Assembly (NCBI GenBank): GCA_934481355.1
Contig: CAKSPH010000001.1
Coordinates: 1 to 64,000 of the forward strand
Length of the DNA: 64,000 nt
Direction of reading: 5' to 3'
Source: an uncultured Oscillospiraceae bacterium
Lineage (GTDB): Bacteria; Bacillota; Clostridia; Oscillospirales; Ruminococcaceae
Part shown: piece by piece, positions 43,826 to 52,520 of the stretch
Layout of the letters: each line of letters begins with the position of its first letter
Position numbering within the stretch: position 1 is the first letter of the stretch
Notes under the pieces: generated by a model
The model's database searches: none
Told to the model about the DNA's origin: nothing
What the model saw: only the letters and a program-made list of their open reading frames with translations
Made by a program: the position numbers and the translations under genes

Positions 43826-46048
43826 ATGTCCGACATATTCCACCGCTTAGCCCCTTTCATACAGGACTACATCTACCGCTGCAAATGGGAGGAGCTCCGC
43901 GAGATACAGGTGCTCGCCGCAGAAGCGGTGTTCGACACCGACGAGAATCTCCTGCTCTCCAGCGGCACCGCCAGCGGAAAGACCGAGGCGGCGTTCCTGC
44001 CGGTACTGACCCGCCTCTGGGAGAACCCCTCCCAGAGCGTGGGGGTGCTCTACCTCTCGCCGCTGAAAGCGCTGATAAACGACCAGTTCGTCCGGCTGGA
44101 GGGGCTTCTTGAGGAAGCGAACATTCCCATAACCAAGTGGCACGGGGACGCCTCCGCCGCCGCAAAGAAGCGCGTATTAAAGCGCCCGCAGGGGATAATC
44201 CAGACCACTCCGGAATCCCTCGAAAGTATGCTCATGCACAACTCCAGCGGGGCTTACAGGCTGTTCTCCGACCTGCGATTCGTCATAATCGACGAGGTGC
44301 ACTATTTCATGGACAACGACCGCGGGTTACAGCTCCTGTGCCTGCTGGAGCGGCTCTCGCGGCTCATCGGCTACCACCCGCGCCGCATAGGACTTTCCGC
44401 GACCCTCGGCGACTGCCGCAGCGCGGAGCAGTGGCTCAACACCGGCAGCGGCAGGCGCTGTATCACCCCGAAGGTACACGAAAAGGGCAGGACTCTGCGG
44501 CTCTCCGTAAAGTTCTTCCCGATAAAGGAGAAGATACCGAACTCCGACAGCAGGACGCTGCTCCAGAACTACTACGACTACCTGTTTGAGAGCACATGGA
44601 ACAAGCGCTGTATCCTCTTCTCCAACTCCAAGGGAGAGGTGGAGGAGAACATCGCCCACCTGAAGCGCATGGCCGCCGAGCGCCGCCTGCCGGATAACTA
44701 CCTTATCCACCACGCGAATATTTCCTCCGCCCTGCGGGAGTTCACCGAGCAGAAGATGAAATCCTCCGAGCAGCCAGTCTGCACCGGAGCCACCGTCACG
44801 CTGGAGCTCGGCATAGACCTGGGCTCCCTTGAGCGGATAGTCCAGACCGGCTGCCCGCTTACCGTCTCCGGGCTTGTTCAGAGGCTCGGACGAACCGGCA
44901 GGCGCGGCGGTATCGCGGAAATGCGCTTCGCGTTCCGCTGGGACATGAGCCTGCCGCCGCAGGAGTTCTACAAGGAGATAAACTGGGACTTCGTGATGTG
45001 CATTGCAATGATACTTCTCTACACACGCGAAAGGTGGATAGAGCCCATGTACCTCCCGAAGCTGCCGTACAGCCTGCTCTACCACCAGACCATGAGCTGG
45101 CTCTCCTCGCAGGGCAGCGTGAAGCCCCCGGAGCTTGCGCGATATATCCTCACCCTGGGCGTATTCAAGAACGTCACCAGGGAGGACTACCTGCTTCTCC
45201 TGCGGCATATGCTCGAAAACGGTCAGATAGAACGCGGCGAGGACGGCGGGCTTCTCGTCGGTGAAAAGGGCGAGGCCGCAGTGAACAATTACGAGTTCCT
45301 GGCGGTGTTCTCCGTCCCGTCTGAATTCTCCGTGCGGTGCAACGCCGAGGAGATAGGCACCGTGCAGACCCCGTTCCCCGAAAAGGCGCAGTTTGCGCTG
45401 GCGGGTCAGGCGTGGGAGGTCACTGAGCTGGACATGAAGGAGCGCCGTATCTTCGTGAAGCATATCCCCGGAATTTCCGCGAATATGTGGCAGGACACCG
45501 GAAACGAGTACGTCCACACAAAGGTAATGAAGAAAATTCAGGAAGTCCTGTGCAGCGACGAGGAATACGCGTTCCTTGACGACTCCGCGAAAAAGCGCCT
45601 TTCCGATATACGCCGCGCCTGCCGCGCAGCCGCACGGGCTCATGAAGTCCCGGAGGCAGGCAGCAGGTTAACCGGGAGCAGCGTTTCCGCTTATTCCCCC
45701 GGCAGGGCAGTGCAGATAACGCCGACCCTGTACGCGGTGTTCCCGTTCCTCGGGACGCGCGCCTGCATGGCGCTGATGTACGAGCTGCGGCAGCGGGGCT
45801 TCGGCGCGAACGTGTGGGTGCACCGATACATTCCCGTGTGCATTGAGGTAAAGACCGACCGCAGCCTTGCGGAGCTTGAAGCCGCGCTTTCCGAAATAAA
45901 GCTGAACGGCGCGGACAAATACACGTTCAGGATCCCGGACAACTGCGAGATAACCGGAAAATACAACGACTACATCCCCCGGGAGCTTCTGCGGAAGCAG
46001 TACGTTGAGGACTACCTCGACGCGGAGGACATGAAACTGAATCTTTAG
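43826..46048 (+). CDS. Lhr-type DEAD/DEAH-box helicase (BrxHI-like)
   Basis: A 740-residue superfamily 2 helicase. Motif I SGTASGKTE (46-54), Ia LSPLKALINDQ, Ib TTPESLESM, II DEVH (156-159), III SAT (191-193), V TLELGIDLGS (about 325-334), VI QRLGRTGRRG (352-361). The last 350 residues include a winged-helix-like part and a C-terminal extension similar to Lhr-like BrxHI proteins. It lies 15 bases after the BrxD-like gene and 11 bases before the phosphoesterase gene. Standard repair helicases of this size (RecQ, RecG) are excluded by motif details. Role with the ATPase could be repair or anti-phage defence. Confidence 0.85.
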   Translation: MSDIFHRLAPFIQDYIYRCKWEELREIQVLAAEAVFDTDENLLLSSGTASGKTEAAFLPVLTRLWENPSQSVGVLYLSPLKALINDQFVRLEGLLEEANIPITKWHGDASAAAKKRVLKRPQGIIQTTPESLESMLMHNSSGAYRLFSDLRFVIIDEVHYFMDNDRGLQLLCLLERLSRLIGYHPRRIGLSATLGDCRSAEQWLNTGSGRRCITPKVHEKGRTLRLSVKFFPIKEKIPNSDSRTLLQNYYDYLFESTWNKRCILFSNSKGEVEENIAHLKRMAAERRLPDNYLIHHANISSALREFTEQKMKSSEQPVCTGATVTLELGIDLGSLERIVQTGCPLTVSGLVQRLGRTGRRGGIAEMRFAFRWDMSLPPQEFYKEINWDFVMCIAMILLYTRERWIEPMYLPKLPYSLLYHQTMSWLSSQGSVKPPELARYILTLGVFKNVTREDYLLLLRHMLENGQIERGEDGGLLVGEKGEAAVNNYEFLAVFSVPSEFSVRCNAEEIGTVQTPFPEKAQFALAGQAWEVTELDMKERRIFVKHIPGISANMWQDTGNEYVHTKVMKKIQEVLCSDEEYAFLDDSAKKRLSDIRRACRAAARAHEVPEAGSRLTGSSVSAYSPGRAVQITPTLYAVFPFLGTRACMALMYELRQRGFGANVWVHRYIPVCIEVKTDRSLAELEAALSEIKLNGADKYTFRIPDNCEITGKYNDYIPRELLRKQYVEDYLDAEDMKLNL

Positions 46049-46059
46049 GAGGAAATACA

Positions 46060-46605
46060 ATGAAGCTGATGTTTGCGTCCGACATTCACGGTTCGGCGCT
46101 GTACTGCGAAAAAATGCTGGAGGCATTCCGGCGGGAGGGCGCGGAGCGCCTGTGCCTGCTGGGGGATATTCTCTATCACGGCCCCCGCAACGACCTGCCG
46201 GAGGGCCACGCGCCGAAAAAGGTCATTGCAATGCTGAACCCCGTGAAATCGCAGCTTATGTGCGTCCGCGGCAACTGCGACACCGAGGTGGACCAGATGG
46301 TGCTGGAATTTCCGGTGCTTGCCGACTACGCCCTGATTTTCGAGGGCGGCAGGTGCTTCTATCTAACCCACGGGCATCACTATAACCCGCAGAACCTCCC
46401 GCCGCTGAACCCCGGCGACGTGCTGATAAACGGCCACACCCACGTCTTTAAGACGGAGTGCGTGAACGGAATACACTGCCTGAACGACGGCTCCGTGGCG
46501 CTCCCCAAGGAGGGGAAGCCGCGCAGCTACATGATCTACGAGGACGGAACGTTCACCGTGAAGCAGCTTGAATCCGGAGAGCCGCTCCTCACCTACACCA
46601 TCTGA
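46060..46605 (+). CDS. YfcE-like metallophosphodiesterase
   Basis: A 181-residue calcineurin-like phosphoesterase. Metal motifs: FASDIHGS, LLGDILYHGP, GNCDTE, THGHHYNP and INGHTHVF. E. coli YfcE hydrolyses simple phosphodiesters; the natural substrate is unknown. AGGAGG precedes the ATG 11 bases after the helicase stop. Whether it works with the ATPase-helicase pair, or belongs with downstream whiA, is not shown. Confidence 0.9.
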   Translation: MKLMFASDIHGSALYCEKMLEAFRREGAERLCLLGDILYHGPRNDLPEGHAPKKVIAMLNPVKSQLMCVRGNCDTEVDQMVLEFPVLADYALIFEGGRCFYLTHGHHYNPQNLPPLNPGDVLINGHTHVFKTECVNGIHCLNDGSVALPKEGKPRSYMIYEDGTFTVKQLESGEPLLTYTI

Positions 46606-46616
46606 CGGAGGGCGAA

Positions 46617-47510
46617 ATGTCATTCAGTTCTGATATAAAAAAGGAGCTGTGCGCCGTGAAGGAGCTCACCGAAAGGCAGGCTTCCGCAATGCTGTACGGC
46701 ATAATGTACGCCTCCCGGTTCGAGAACGGCAGACCCGTCATACAGACCGAGAGCCTTGACCTGATGAACGCCGCCGCAGAGCTTATGCGCACGGTATTCC
46801 CCGGTGTGAAGTTCGGCATAGTCCGGCTGGTGAAGAGCGCAGGCTCGCTGTTCACGCTGAAGCTGAAAAGCGGGTGGGAGCAGGCGGCGGAGCGCTTCGG
46901 CAGCTTCGATGAAATAAACGCGGAAGCCGTTGACGGCGCCGACGAGGAAAGCAGCGCGTTCCTGCGCGGCATCTTCGTGACCTGCGGCTCCGTGACCGAC
47001 CCCAACAAGGAATACCACCTTGAAATAGTGCTCCCCGAGAATCACCGAACCGGAATACTGCTGGATTTCATCGCCGAGCACGGAATGGCGGTAAAGGAAA
47101 CCCTCCGGGCGCACAAGCGCGTAATCTACGCAAAGGAGAGCGAGCTCATCGAGGATTTTCTGACCTACATCGGCGCAGCGAATCACTCGCTGGAGATAAT
47201 GCAGGTCAAGATAATGAAGGACTTCCGCAACCGCGTGAACCGCTCCGTGAACTGCGAGAGCGCGAATCTCGACAAAACCGTCGCCGCCTCCAACAAAAGC
47301 GCCGAGGACATCGGGTACATATTCCGGACGATGGGCGCCGACTGGCTCTCCCCGGAACTGAGAGAGACCGCGCAGCTACGGCTGGCCAACCCCGAGCTTT
47401 CCCTTTCAGAGCTGTGCGGGCTGTTCCAGAAGCCGATAAGCCGCAGCGGACTCAACCACCGGCTGAAAAAGCTGTCGAAGCTTGCGGACGAACTTCGCAC
47501 CTCCGAATGA
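46617..47510 (+). CDS. whiA: DNA-binding protein WhiA
   Basis: Transcription factor of 297 residues with an N-terminal degenerate LAGLIDADG homing-endonuclease fold (about 1-200; FLRGIFVTCGSVTDPNKEYHLE) and a C-terminal helix-turn-helix (about 210-297; AAQLRLANPELSLSELCGLF...SRSGLNHRLKKL). It controls sporulation and division in actinomycetes and affects division in Bacillus. In most Firmicutes it sits beside yvcK/rapZ; here those are absent and it is last of a helicase run, an unusual setting. ATG at 46617 follows GGAGGG. Confidence 0.95.
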   Translation: MSFSSDIKKELCAVKELTERQASAMLYGIMYASRFENGRPVIQTESLDLMNAAAELMRTVFPGVKFGIVRLVKSAGSLFTLKLKSGWEQAAERFGSFDEINAEAVDGADEESSAFLRGIFVTCGSVTDPNKEYHLEIVLPENHRTGILLDFIAEHGMAVKETLRAHKRVIYAKESELIEDFLTYIGAANHSLEIMQVKIMKDFRNRVNRSVNCESANLDKTVAASNKSAEDIGYIFRTMGADWLSPELRETAQLRLANPELSLSELCGLFQKPISRSGLNHRLKKLSKLADELRTSE

Positions 47511-47528
47511 TTTCCAGCATTTTTTTAT

Positions 47529-47687
47529 GGTCACCTCTAAAAACCGGTTTGAAAAGTGAAAATGGGTAGAGTGCGCCGAATGCGATGAAAGCCGACAAAG
47601 TAAGGCTGTATGCCTTACGAGGAGGTTTTCTGAAGCAGTCGGTGTGCTATACACATTTTCACTCAAACAAGGTTTTTAGAGGTGACC
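47529..47687. mobile_element. 159-bp miniature inverted-repeat element, copy 1
   Basis: Perfect 17-bp terminal inverted repeats: GGTCACCTCTAAAAACC at the left and its reverse complement at 47671-47687. Imperfect pairing continues another 25-30 bases inward. An inner hairpin GTAAGGC/GCCTTAC lies mid-element. TTAT flanks both ends directly, a likely 4-bp target duplication. No transposase inside, so non-autonomous. Confidence 0.85.
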
Positions 47688-47690
47688 TTA

Positions 47691-47719
47691 TTGACAAGAG
47701 TTTGTTTTTTTGTTATACT
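47691..47719 (+). promoter_or_regulatory. Promoter of the transglutaminase-like gene
   Basis: TTGACA (47691-47696), 17-base spacer, TATACT (47714-47719); near-consensus. Its -35 box begins three bases past the end of the inverted-repeat element. Confidence 0.8.
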
Positions 47720-47771
47720 GAATATGGAAAAAACTTATTTATTCCTATGAAATAACGCAGAGGGAGAATAT

Positions 47772-49367
47772 ATGAAAAAGCAGATCATCAGCGCCGCTCT
47801 TGCGGCGATACTTTCAGCCGGGATATTCAGCGCGCCCGCGCAGGAAATGCTCGGCAGCGTTTCCGTAACCGCTGAAGCGGCTTCGGCAGTTTCCGCGCCC
47901 AAGACCTCGAAAAAGGCGGGCGCCTACTCCACCTCCGGGGCGTTCACCGTAAAGCTCACCGCCGCAGACGGCGCGCAGATATATTACAGCACCGGAGGGG
48001 ACTACAAGCTCTACACCAAGGCGCTCAGGATAAACAGGACCACCACGGTAAGGTGCTATGCGAAGCTGGACGGCGTAAAGAGCAAGACCGTATCCTATAC
48101 ATACAAGCTCACGCCGAAAGTGACATTCTCCATGGCGGCGGGAAGCTATGACGCGCCAATAACAGTGAAGCTATCCTCTACTGCCTCCGGCGTGAAGTTC
48201 TACTATACGCTTGACGGAAGCAAGCCCTCCACCTCCTCGGCGCTCTACGACACCACCGATATTAAGATAAGCGGCAGCGCAAAGCTCCGTGTGCTGGCAG
48301 TAAAGAGCGGCTGGACGAACAAGTATTTCTCCAGGGAGTACACGATAGAGGGCACCGACAGCGCGGCTTCCTCTGACCTGTCCGGAGTCAGCATCCTGGA
48401 CGACTATAAGAACAAGTACGCCTACAACACGCTCACCTCCACCCAGAAGAAGGTTTACGCGGTATTCTTTGACCTCGCCGGAAAGCACGCGGAATCCGGA
48501 GACGTATCCTCTTTCAATGCGACCGGAAACGATGTCAAGATGGCTTACTGGGCATTCGATTACGACAATCCTCAGTTCTTCTGGCTGGGCAACGGCTATG
48601 CCTACACCATTGACAGCTATGGCATAGCTGCCACAGTCACACCGCAGTACTCCCGCTCAAAATCCGAGGCCGAAAGGCTCCAGAAGCTGTTTGACGAAGC
48701 CGCGGACAAGATAATCACAAAGGCGCTCGCGCAGGATAACCTGTTCGACCGCGTAAAGGTGATACACGACTCCATCGCTGAGATGACGGAATACACCACC
48801 AAGGGTATCAGCGCAAAATCCGAGGCGGACGGTCCGCTCATCTACGGGCTTGCGCTGTGCGAGGGCTACTCCAAGGCGTTCATGTACCTCTGTCAGGCGG
48901 TAGGCATTCCCTGCGTATGCGTTGCAGGCTACGCCAACGAGCCGCATATGTGGAATATGCTCCAGCTCGACGGCGAGTGGTACAACATGGACGTAACATG
49001 GGACGACGCCGGAACATACGACTACTTCTGCGTTCCCACGAAAAAAATAACCGAGGATCACTCCTTTGACAATCTCTTCCCGATTCCCTCCGCTGCGTCT
49101 GACAAGTACAGCTACAACACCGTCATGGGAATAGAGGAATACAGCACCGCCGACAGCGCGTACAGGGCGCTGCTGTCCGATGCCCTGAAAAACTGGGACA
49201 ACGGCGTATATGAAACGCAGATATCCGTAAAGTCGGGACTTATGTCCGGGCTGACCTCCAGGATGAACTCCAGCCTTTCCAGTGATCTCACGGCGGCAGG
49301 CATACGCTACTCCGGCTGGAAAGCAAGCTATTCCAGCAAAACGCTGACGCTCACGCTCAAGCACTGA
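47772..49367 (+). CDS. Secreted transglutaminase-like protein with CHB_HEX-type beta domains
   Basis: A 531-residue exported protein. Signal peptide: MKKQIISAALAAILSAGIFSAPA. Residues about 35-195 form two beta-sandwich repeats of the chitobiase C-terminal kind (KAGAYSTSGAFTVKL...IYYSTGG, YDAPITVKLSS...FYYTLDGSKPS). Residues about 310-420 are a transglutaminase/papain-like fold with the triad Cys363 (LCEGYSKAF), His392 (PHMWNML) and Asp407 (MDVTWDD). Such proteins cross-link, deamidate or cut wall or surface proteins; substrate unknown. The stop overlaps the convergent gene by 11 bases. GGGAG precedes the ATG. Confidence 0.82.
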   Translation: MKKQIISAALAAILSAGIFSAPAQEMLGSVSVTAEAASAVSAPKTSKKAGAYSTSGAFTVKLTAADGAQIYYSTGGDYKLYTKALRINRTTTVRCYAKLDGVKSKTVSYTYKLTPKVTFSMAAGSYDAPITVKLSSTASGVKFYYTLDGSKPSTSSALYDTTDIKISGSAKLRVLAVKSGWTNKYFSREYTIEGTDSAASSDLSGVSILDDYKNKYAYNTLTSTQKKVYAVFFDLAGKHAESGDVSSFNATGNDVKMAYWAFDYDNPQFFWLGNGYAYTIDSYGIAATVTPQYSRSKSEAERLQKLFDEAADKIITKALAQDNLFDRVKVIHDSIAEMTEYTTKGISAKSEADGPLIYGLALCEGYSKAFMYLCQAVGIPCVCVAGYANEPHMWNMLQLDGEWYNMDVTWDDAGTYDYFCVPTKKITEDHSFDNLFPIPSAASDKYSYNTVMGIEEYSTADSAYRALLSDALKNWDNGVYETQISVKSGLMSGLTSRMNSSLSSDLTAAGIRYSGWKASYSSKTLTLTLKH

Positions 49368-50061
49368 AAGCCCTGAATGCGGCCTCCGCAATAAATGAAC
49401 CGAGCAGTATCGCAAGGCACACCAGAAAGCGCAGGGTGTACTCCCCCGCCGCAGGACGCGCCGCAACGATACTGCTTTTGTCTGTGGACACCAGCCGCAG
49501 GAGCTGTGCGGACATCGCCGCCGAAACTCCAGCGCCGCAGACCACGGCGGACACCGAAACCGCGCAGGACGGTATCAGCAGCGCCGCAGATATCCCGCGC
49601 AGCGAAAACGCCCCTGTGAGCGCAGCCCCCGTACCAAGCCCGCACACCAGCGGTACCGTCCAGACAAGCATATCCCCCAGCGCGAAAAATCCGAGGATAT
49701 ACTCCGCAAGAAGAAACACCGCGCCCCACAGAAGCCGCATTCCGAGTATCTCCCAGAAGCCGCCCGCGGAACACAGAATGCTCCCGGAATACTCCAGACC
49801 GCCCGCCGAAGCGGCGGCAAAGGCTCCTGCGGCTGTCCCGGCGGCGGCAGCCAGCGCTGAGCCGACAGGTATCCGGCAGCGCCTGCGGTATTCACGGTGT
49901 ACGGCTCTCGGCGGCTCCTGCGCGGATTCGGCGGCTTTCTCCGATTCCGGCGCCGTCGGACGCACCGGACGCTCCGGACGCTCCGGTCGCACCGGACGCT
50001 CCGGGCGGTCTGCGGCTTGTCCGGCGTGCTGAGCCGGAGTCATTACCGCGATATTTTCCAT
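49357..50061 (-). CDS. Multi-pass membrane protein with Pro/Arg-rich N-terminus
   Basis: A 234-residue protein. The first 70 residues are hydrophilic with a repeated RPERPVRPERPERPVRP tract and acidic SEKAAESAQEPP. Then about five membrane helices with glycine-rich loops (ILGMRLLWGAVFLLAEYIL, DMLVWTVPLVCGLGTGAAL). The helical layout faintly resembles SpoIIM-type sporulation proteins, but I see no firm signature. Start at 50061 (AGAGGGGG upstream). It is divergent from the gene at 50133 and convergent with the transglutaminase-like gene. Confidence 0.65.
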   Translation of the reverse strand: MENIAVMTPAQHAGQAADRPERPVRPERPERPVRPTAPESEKAAESAQEPPRAVHREYRRRCRIPVGSALAAAAGTAAGAFAAASAGGLEYSGSILCSAGGFWEILGMRLLWGAVFLLAEYILGFFALGDMLVWTVPLVCGLGTGAALTGAFSLRGISAALLIPSCAVSVSAVVCGAGVSAAMSAQLLRLVSTDKSSIVAARPAAGEYTLRFLVCLAILLGSFIAEAAFRAFSA

Positions 50062-50132
50062 AGCTGTTCCCCCTCTCAGAAGATTTATATGCGTGCCGGA
50101 CAGGTTTATGCCTGCCGGAGAAAGGCGAGAAA

Positions 50133-50603
50133 ATGACAGAGAAAAAGGCGCTTGGAAGGACCCTGACGGTATACCGCGAGGTATGCTCCGCGATACGCGA
50201 TGGCAGATGCCGCAGATTCGACCCGGTGCTTGACGCCCTTGCCGCCGCGCTGACCCACCTTGATAACCCCAAACAGCCCCTCGCAAAATGCACAGGTGCT
50301 GTGAGAACGGTGATAAAGCAGGCGGAGCCGGAACTGTACGCCAGGATAAAACCGCAGCTTTCAATTCTTATGCCGATGATGGACTACGACTACGACCTCG
50401 CAAAGAAGCTCGCCCCGCGGCTGATATCCGGCTGCGACGAACTCCGGGAAATGCTCGGAAACGGCGAGGAGGAAAGAGCCCGCGCCTACGCGGACGCGCT
50501 TCACAACCTGCCGGGGTTCATCTTCGGGGAATTCCCCGGGCTGTCCGAGGAAAGGTTCGACCAGCTCATTTTCGGCTATTACAGGAGGAAATACGAGGCA
50601 TGA
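50133..50603 (+). CDS. Hypothetical cytosolic protein
   Basis: A 156-residue soluble, mainly helical protein that I do not recognise. It has no signal peptide, membrane segment or cysteine cluster; GFIFGEFPGLSEERFDQLIFGYYRRKYE closes it. AGAAAGGCGAGAAA precedes the ATG, a modest ribosome site. It is a single gene followed by a hairpin terminator. Codon use matches neighbours, which supports it being real. Confidence 0.65.
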   Translation: MTEKKALGRTLTVYREVCSAIRDGRCRRFDPVLDALAAALTHLDNPKQPLAKCTGAVRTVIKQAEPELYARIKPQLSILMPMMDYDYDLAKKLAPRLISGCDELREMLGNGEEERARAYADALHNLPGFIFGEFPGLSEERFDQLIFGYYRRKYEA

Positions 50604-50635
50604 AAAAGGTGGGCGTGAACTCCCACCTTTCTTTG
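50603..50635 (+). terminator. Terminator of the hypothetical gene at 50133
   Basis: Arms AAAGGTGGG and CCCACCTTT around loop CGTGAACT, followed by CTTTGT. It begins right after the stop codon. Confidence 0.75.
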
Positions 50636-50729
50636 TAGGGGAGGGGCTTGCCCCTCCCGGTCTTAATTCCACGGAATTCATGCCATGCCTGACTTACGTC
50701 CGAACAATGCTCCCGGGACATTGTTCTGC
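50635..50729. repeat. Dispersed GC-rich REP-like repeat, copy 2
   Basis: Positions 50635-50658 are the exact reverse complement of 170-193. Positions 50710-50729 resemble 139-157 in the same orientation and form part of the inverted repeat GAACAATG/CATTGTTC (50702-50726). The space 50604-50759 holds no gene. Confidence 0.5.
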
Positions 50730-50759
50730 CTATAGGCACGAGGGGGGAACTGCTCCCTG

Positions 50760-51299
50760 CTATATCATCTTGCTATACTCGTCCAGCTCCCGGACGAAAA
50801 TATCCGCGAACTCGCTGACGTCTCCGCGCGGAGCGGTGTTTTTATCATAAACTCCCACCACAGTGAATCCCGCATTATGCGCGGTCTCGGCGCAGTAAGC
50901 GGAATCCTCCACCACTACGCATTCCTCCGGAGAAGCTCCCAGCCTCTGCGCCGCCTGAAGGTAGATATCCGGCTTGTCCTTGCGGGCTCCTGCTTCGGTG
51001 CAGTCGATGTAGAACTCAAAATACTTCTCCAGCCCGTATTTCTTCATGAACGGCTCGGAGACCCACTTGTCCGTTGCGCTTGCAATGCACATCCTGACTC
51101 CGCGCGACCGCAGGAGCTCAAGAAGCTCCAGCGCGCCTGATTTCGGCCCGATAATATCCGCATATCTCGTTTTCATAAGGCGGCGGACCTCGTTCATGCG
51201 CTCCTCGTCACAGCGCTCGTCCTCGCTGAAACTGGAATACCACCAGCCCATACTGTCCGCAAGAGTTCCGTCAAGGTCAAATATGTAGCATTTCTTCAT
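50760..51299 (-). CDS. HAD-superfamily phosphatase/mutase-like hydrolase
   Basis: A 179-residue haloacid-dehalogenase-family protein of the beta-phosphoglucomutase/phosphatase subgroup. Motif I DLDGTLADSMG holds the Asp nucleophile; motif II is CIASATDKW; motif III/IV is RKDKPDIYLQAAQRLGASPEECVVVEDSAY. A small helical cap follows motif I. The substrate cannot be told. It follows the NagZ-like gene by 8 bases in a two-gene leftward unit, hinting at sugar-phosphate handling. Confidence 0.85.
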   Translation of the reverse strand: MKKCYIFDLDGTLADSMGWWYSSFSEDERCDEERMNEVRRLMKTRYADIIGPKSGALELLELLRSRGVRMCIASATDKWVSEPFMKKYGLEKYFEFYIDCTEAGARKDKPDIYLQAAQRLGASPEECVVVEDSAYCAETAHNAGFTVVGVYDKNTAPRGDVSEFADIFVRELDEYSKMI

Positions 51300-51307
51300 G
51301 CTCTCTC

Positions 51308-52492
51308 CTATTCTATTATCCCGTAGCCGAGCTTCATTTCAAGTATCCTGAGAACCGATTCGTCAAGCCGTTCTTCCGTTATCCTGCCGGAATCCACCGC
51401 TTCTGTCAGCGATTTCACCGCGCCCTGATAGTCAGTACAGCACAGCAGGTCGGCTCCCGCAAGGAACGCCGTCACCGCCGCTTCATCCTCGCCGGAATAT
51501 TCCTCCACCGCGCCCATCGAAAGGTCGTCCGTCATGATAACGCCGCTGAATCCCAGCTCATCGCGGAGCAGTGCGTACATCTCCGGGGAAAGCGACCCGG
51601 GCAGGCTTTCGTTCACGCATTTCACGATATTGTGTGACACCATCACCACCGGAGCGCCTGCGGATATCCCCGCCCGGAAAGGCTCAAGATCAAGGCTCTC
51701 CAGCTCGGACAAGGGGCGCTCGTCCACCGATATCCCGGTATGCGTGTCGGAGTTGTTCCCGTAGCCCGGAAAGTGCTTCAGCGTGCAGACAACTCCGCTC
51801 CTGACATAGCTCCCTACCGCCGCCTTTACCGCCGCGGAGACCTCCGCACAGTCCGTGCCGAATGCCCGGTCGGCTATATAGTCCTCCGATGAGCGCGGCA
51901 GGTCGCACACCGGAGCAAGGTTCATGTTCAGCCCAAGCGAGCGCAGGAGCGCGGATTTTGCCGCGGCGTCCGCAGAAACTCCGTCCGTTCCGCCGGATTC
52001 CAGCACCTCAGACTGGGAAGGAAATTTCTCGTCCCGGTACTGCGGGAATTTCGAAATGCGCACCACGCTGCCGCCCTCCTCGTCCACCGCAAACAGAAGC
52101 CCCGGAGTCACTGCCGACTGTATGTCCTCCATCTGCGCCGCGAAGCTCCCGGGGGTCATGTTCTCAAAATCCCGCGCAAACACCGTATATCCGCCGAGAT
52201 GTAGCTCCTGAGCGTCCTGCGCGGCGTTTTCCTCCGGGAATCTCCCGAGTACTATCTGACCCGCCTTTTCCTCTGCGGTCATGTGCGCAAGCAGCTTTAT
52301 CGCGCGCTTCTGGACGTCCTCGCTGTACTCGCCCCCGACAGCGCCGGGTGCCTCCCCGGAAGCCTGCGCCGACGTGCCCTGCGGCTCCGTTGCCGGCGGC
52401 ATCTCCGAGGGTCTGAGGTCGGTGCTCATGCAGCCGGTCAGCCCCAGGCAAAGAAACACCGCCGTAATAACTGATTGAATTTCTCTTTTCAT
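51308..52492 (-). CDS. GH3 beta-N-acetylhexosaminidase lipoprotein, NagZ-like
   Basis: Glycoside hydrolase family 3 enzyme of 394 residues, likely releasing GlcNAc from muropeptides or chitin fragments. Lipoprotein signal MKREIQSVITAVFLCLGLTGC, then a Ser/Pro linker. The catalytic barrel has the substrate-binding KHFPGYGNNSDTH (general acid/base His-Asp pair on the flexible loop) and the nucleophile Asp in MTDDLSMGAVEEY. The single-domain form is typical of NagZ. The lipobox means it acts outside, as in Bacillus, where NagZ partners an amidase. AGGAG precedes the start; a MITE lies 28 bases upstream. Confidence 0.9.
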   Translation of the reverse strand: MKREIQSVITAVFLCLGLTGCMSTDLRPSEMPPATEPQGTSAQASGEAPGAVGGEYSEDVQKRAIKLLAHMTAEEKAGQIVLGRFPEENAAQDAQELHLGGYTVFARDFENMTPGSFAAQMEDIQSAVTPGLLFAVDEEGGSVVRISKFPQYRDEKFPSQSEVLESGGTDGVSADAAAKSALLRSLGLNMNLAPVCDLPRSSEDYIADRAFGTDCAEVSAAVKAAVGSYVRSGVVCTLKHFPGYGNNSDTHTGISVDERPLSELESLDLEPFRAGISAGAPVVMVSHNIVKCVNESLPGSLSPEMYALLRDELGFSGVIMTDDLSMGAVEEYSGEDEAAVTAFLAGADLLCCTDYQGAVKSLTEAVDSGRITEERLDESVLRILEMKLGYGIIE

Positions 52493-52520
52493 TTTATTTC
52501 TCCTTTTTGTTCTGCTATAA

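Noticed and set aside
42488..47510. A complete BREX or DISARM system
   Set aside because: I looked for methyltransferase, PglZ-type phosphatase, BrxC/PglY ATPase and kinase genes on both sides and found none in the window; only the two accessory-like genes are present.
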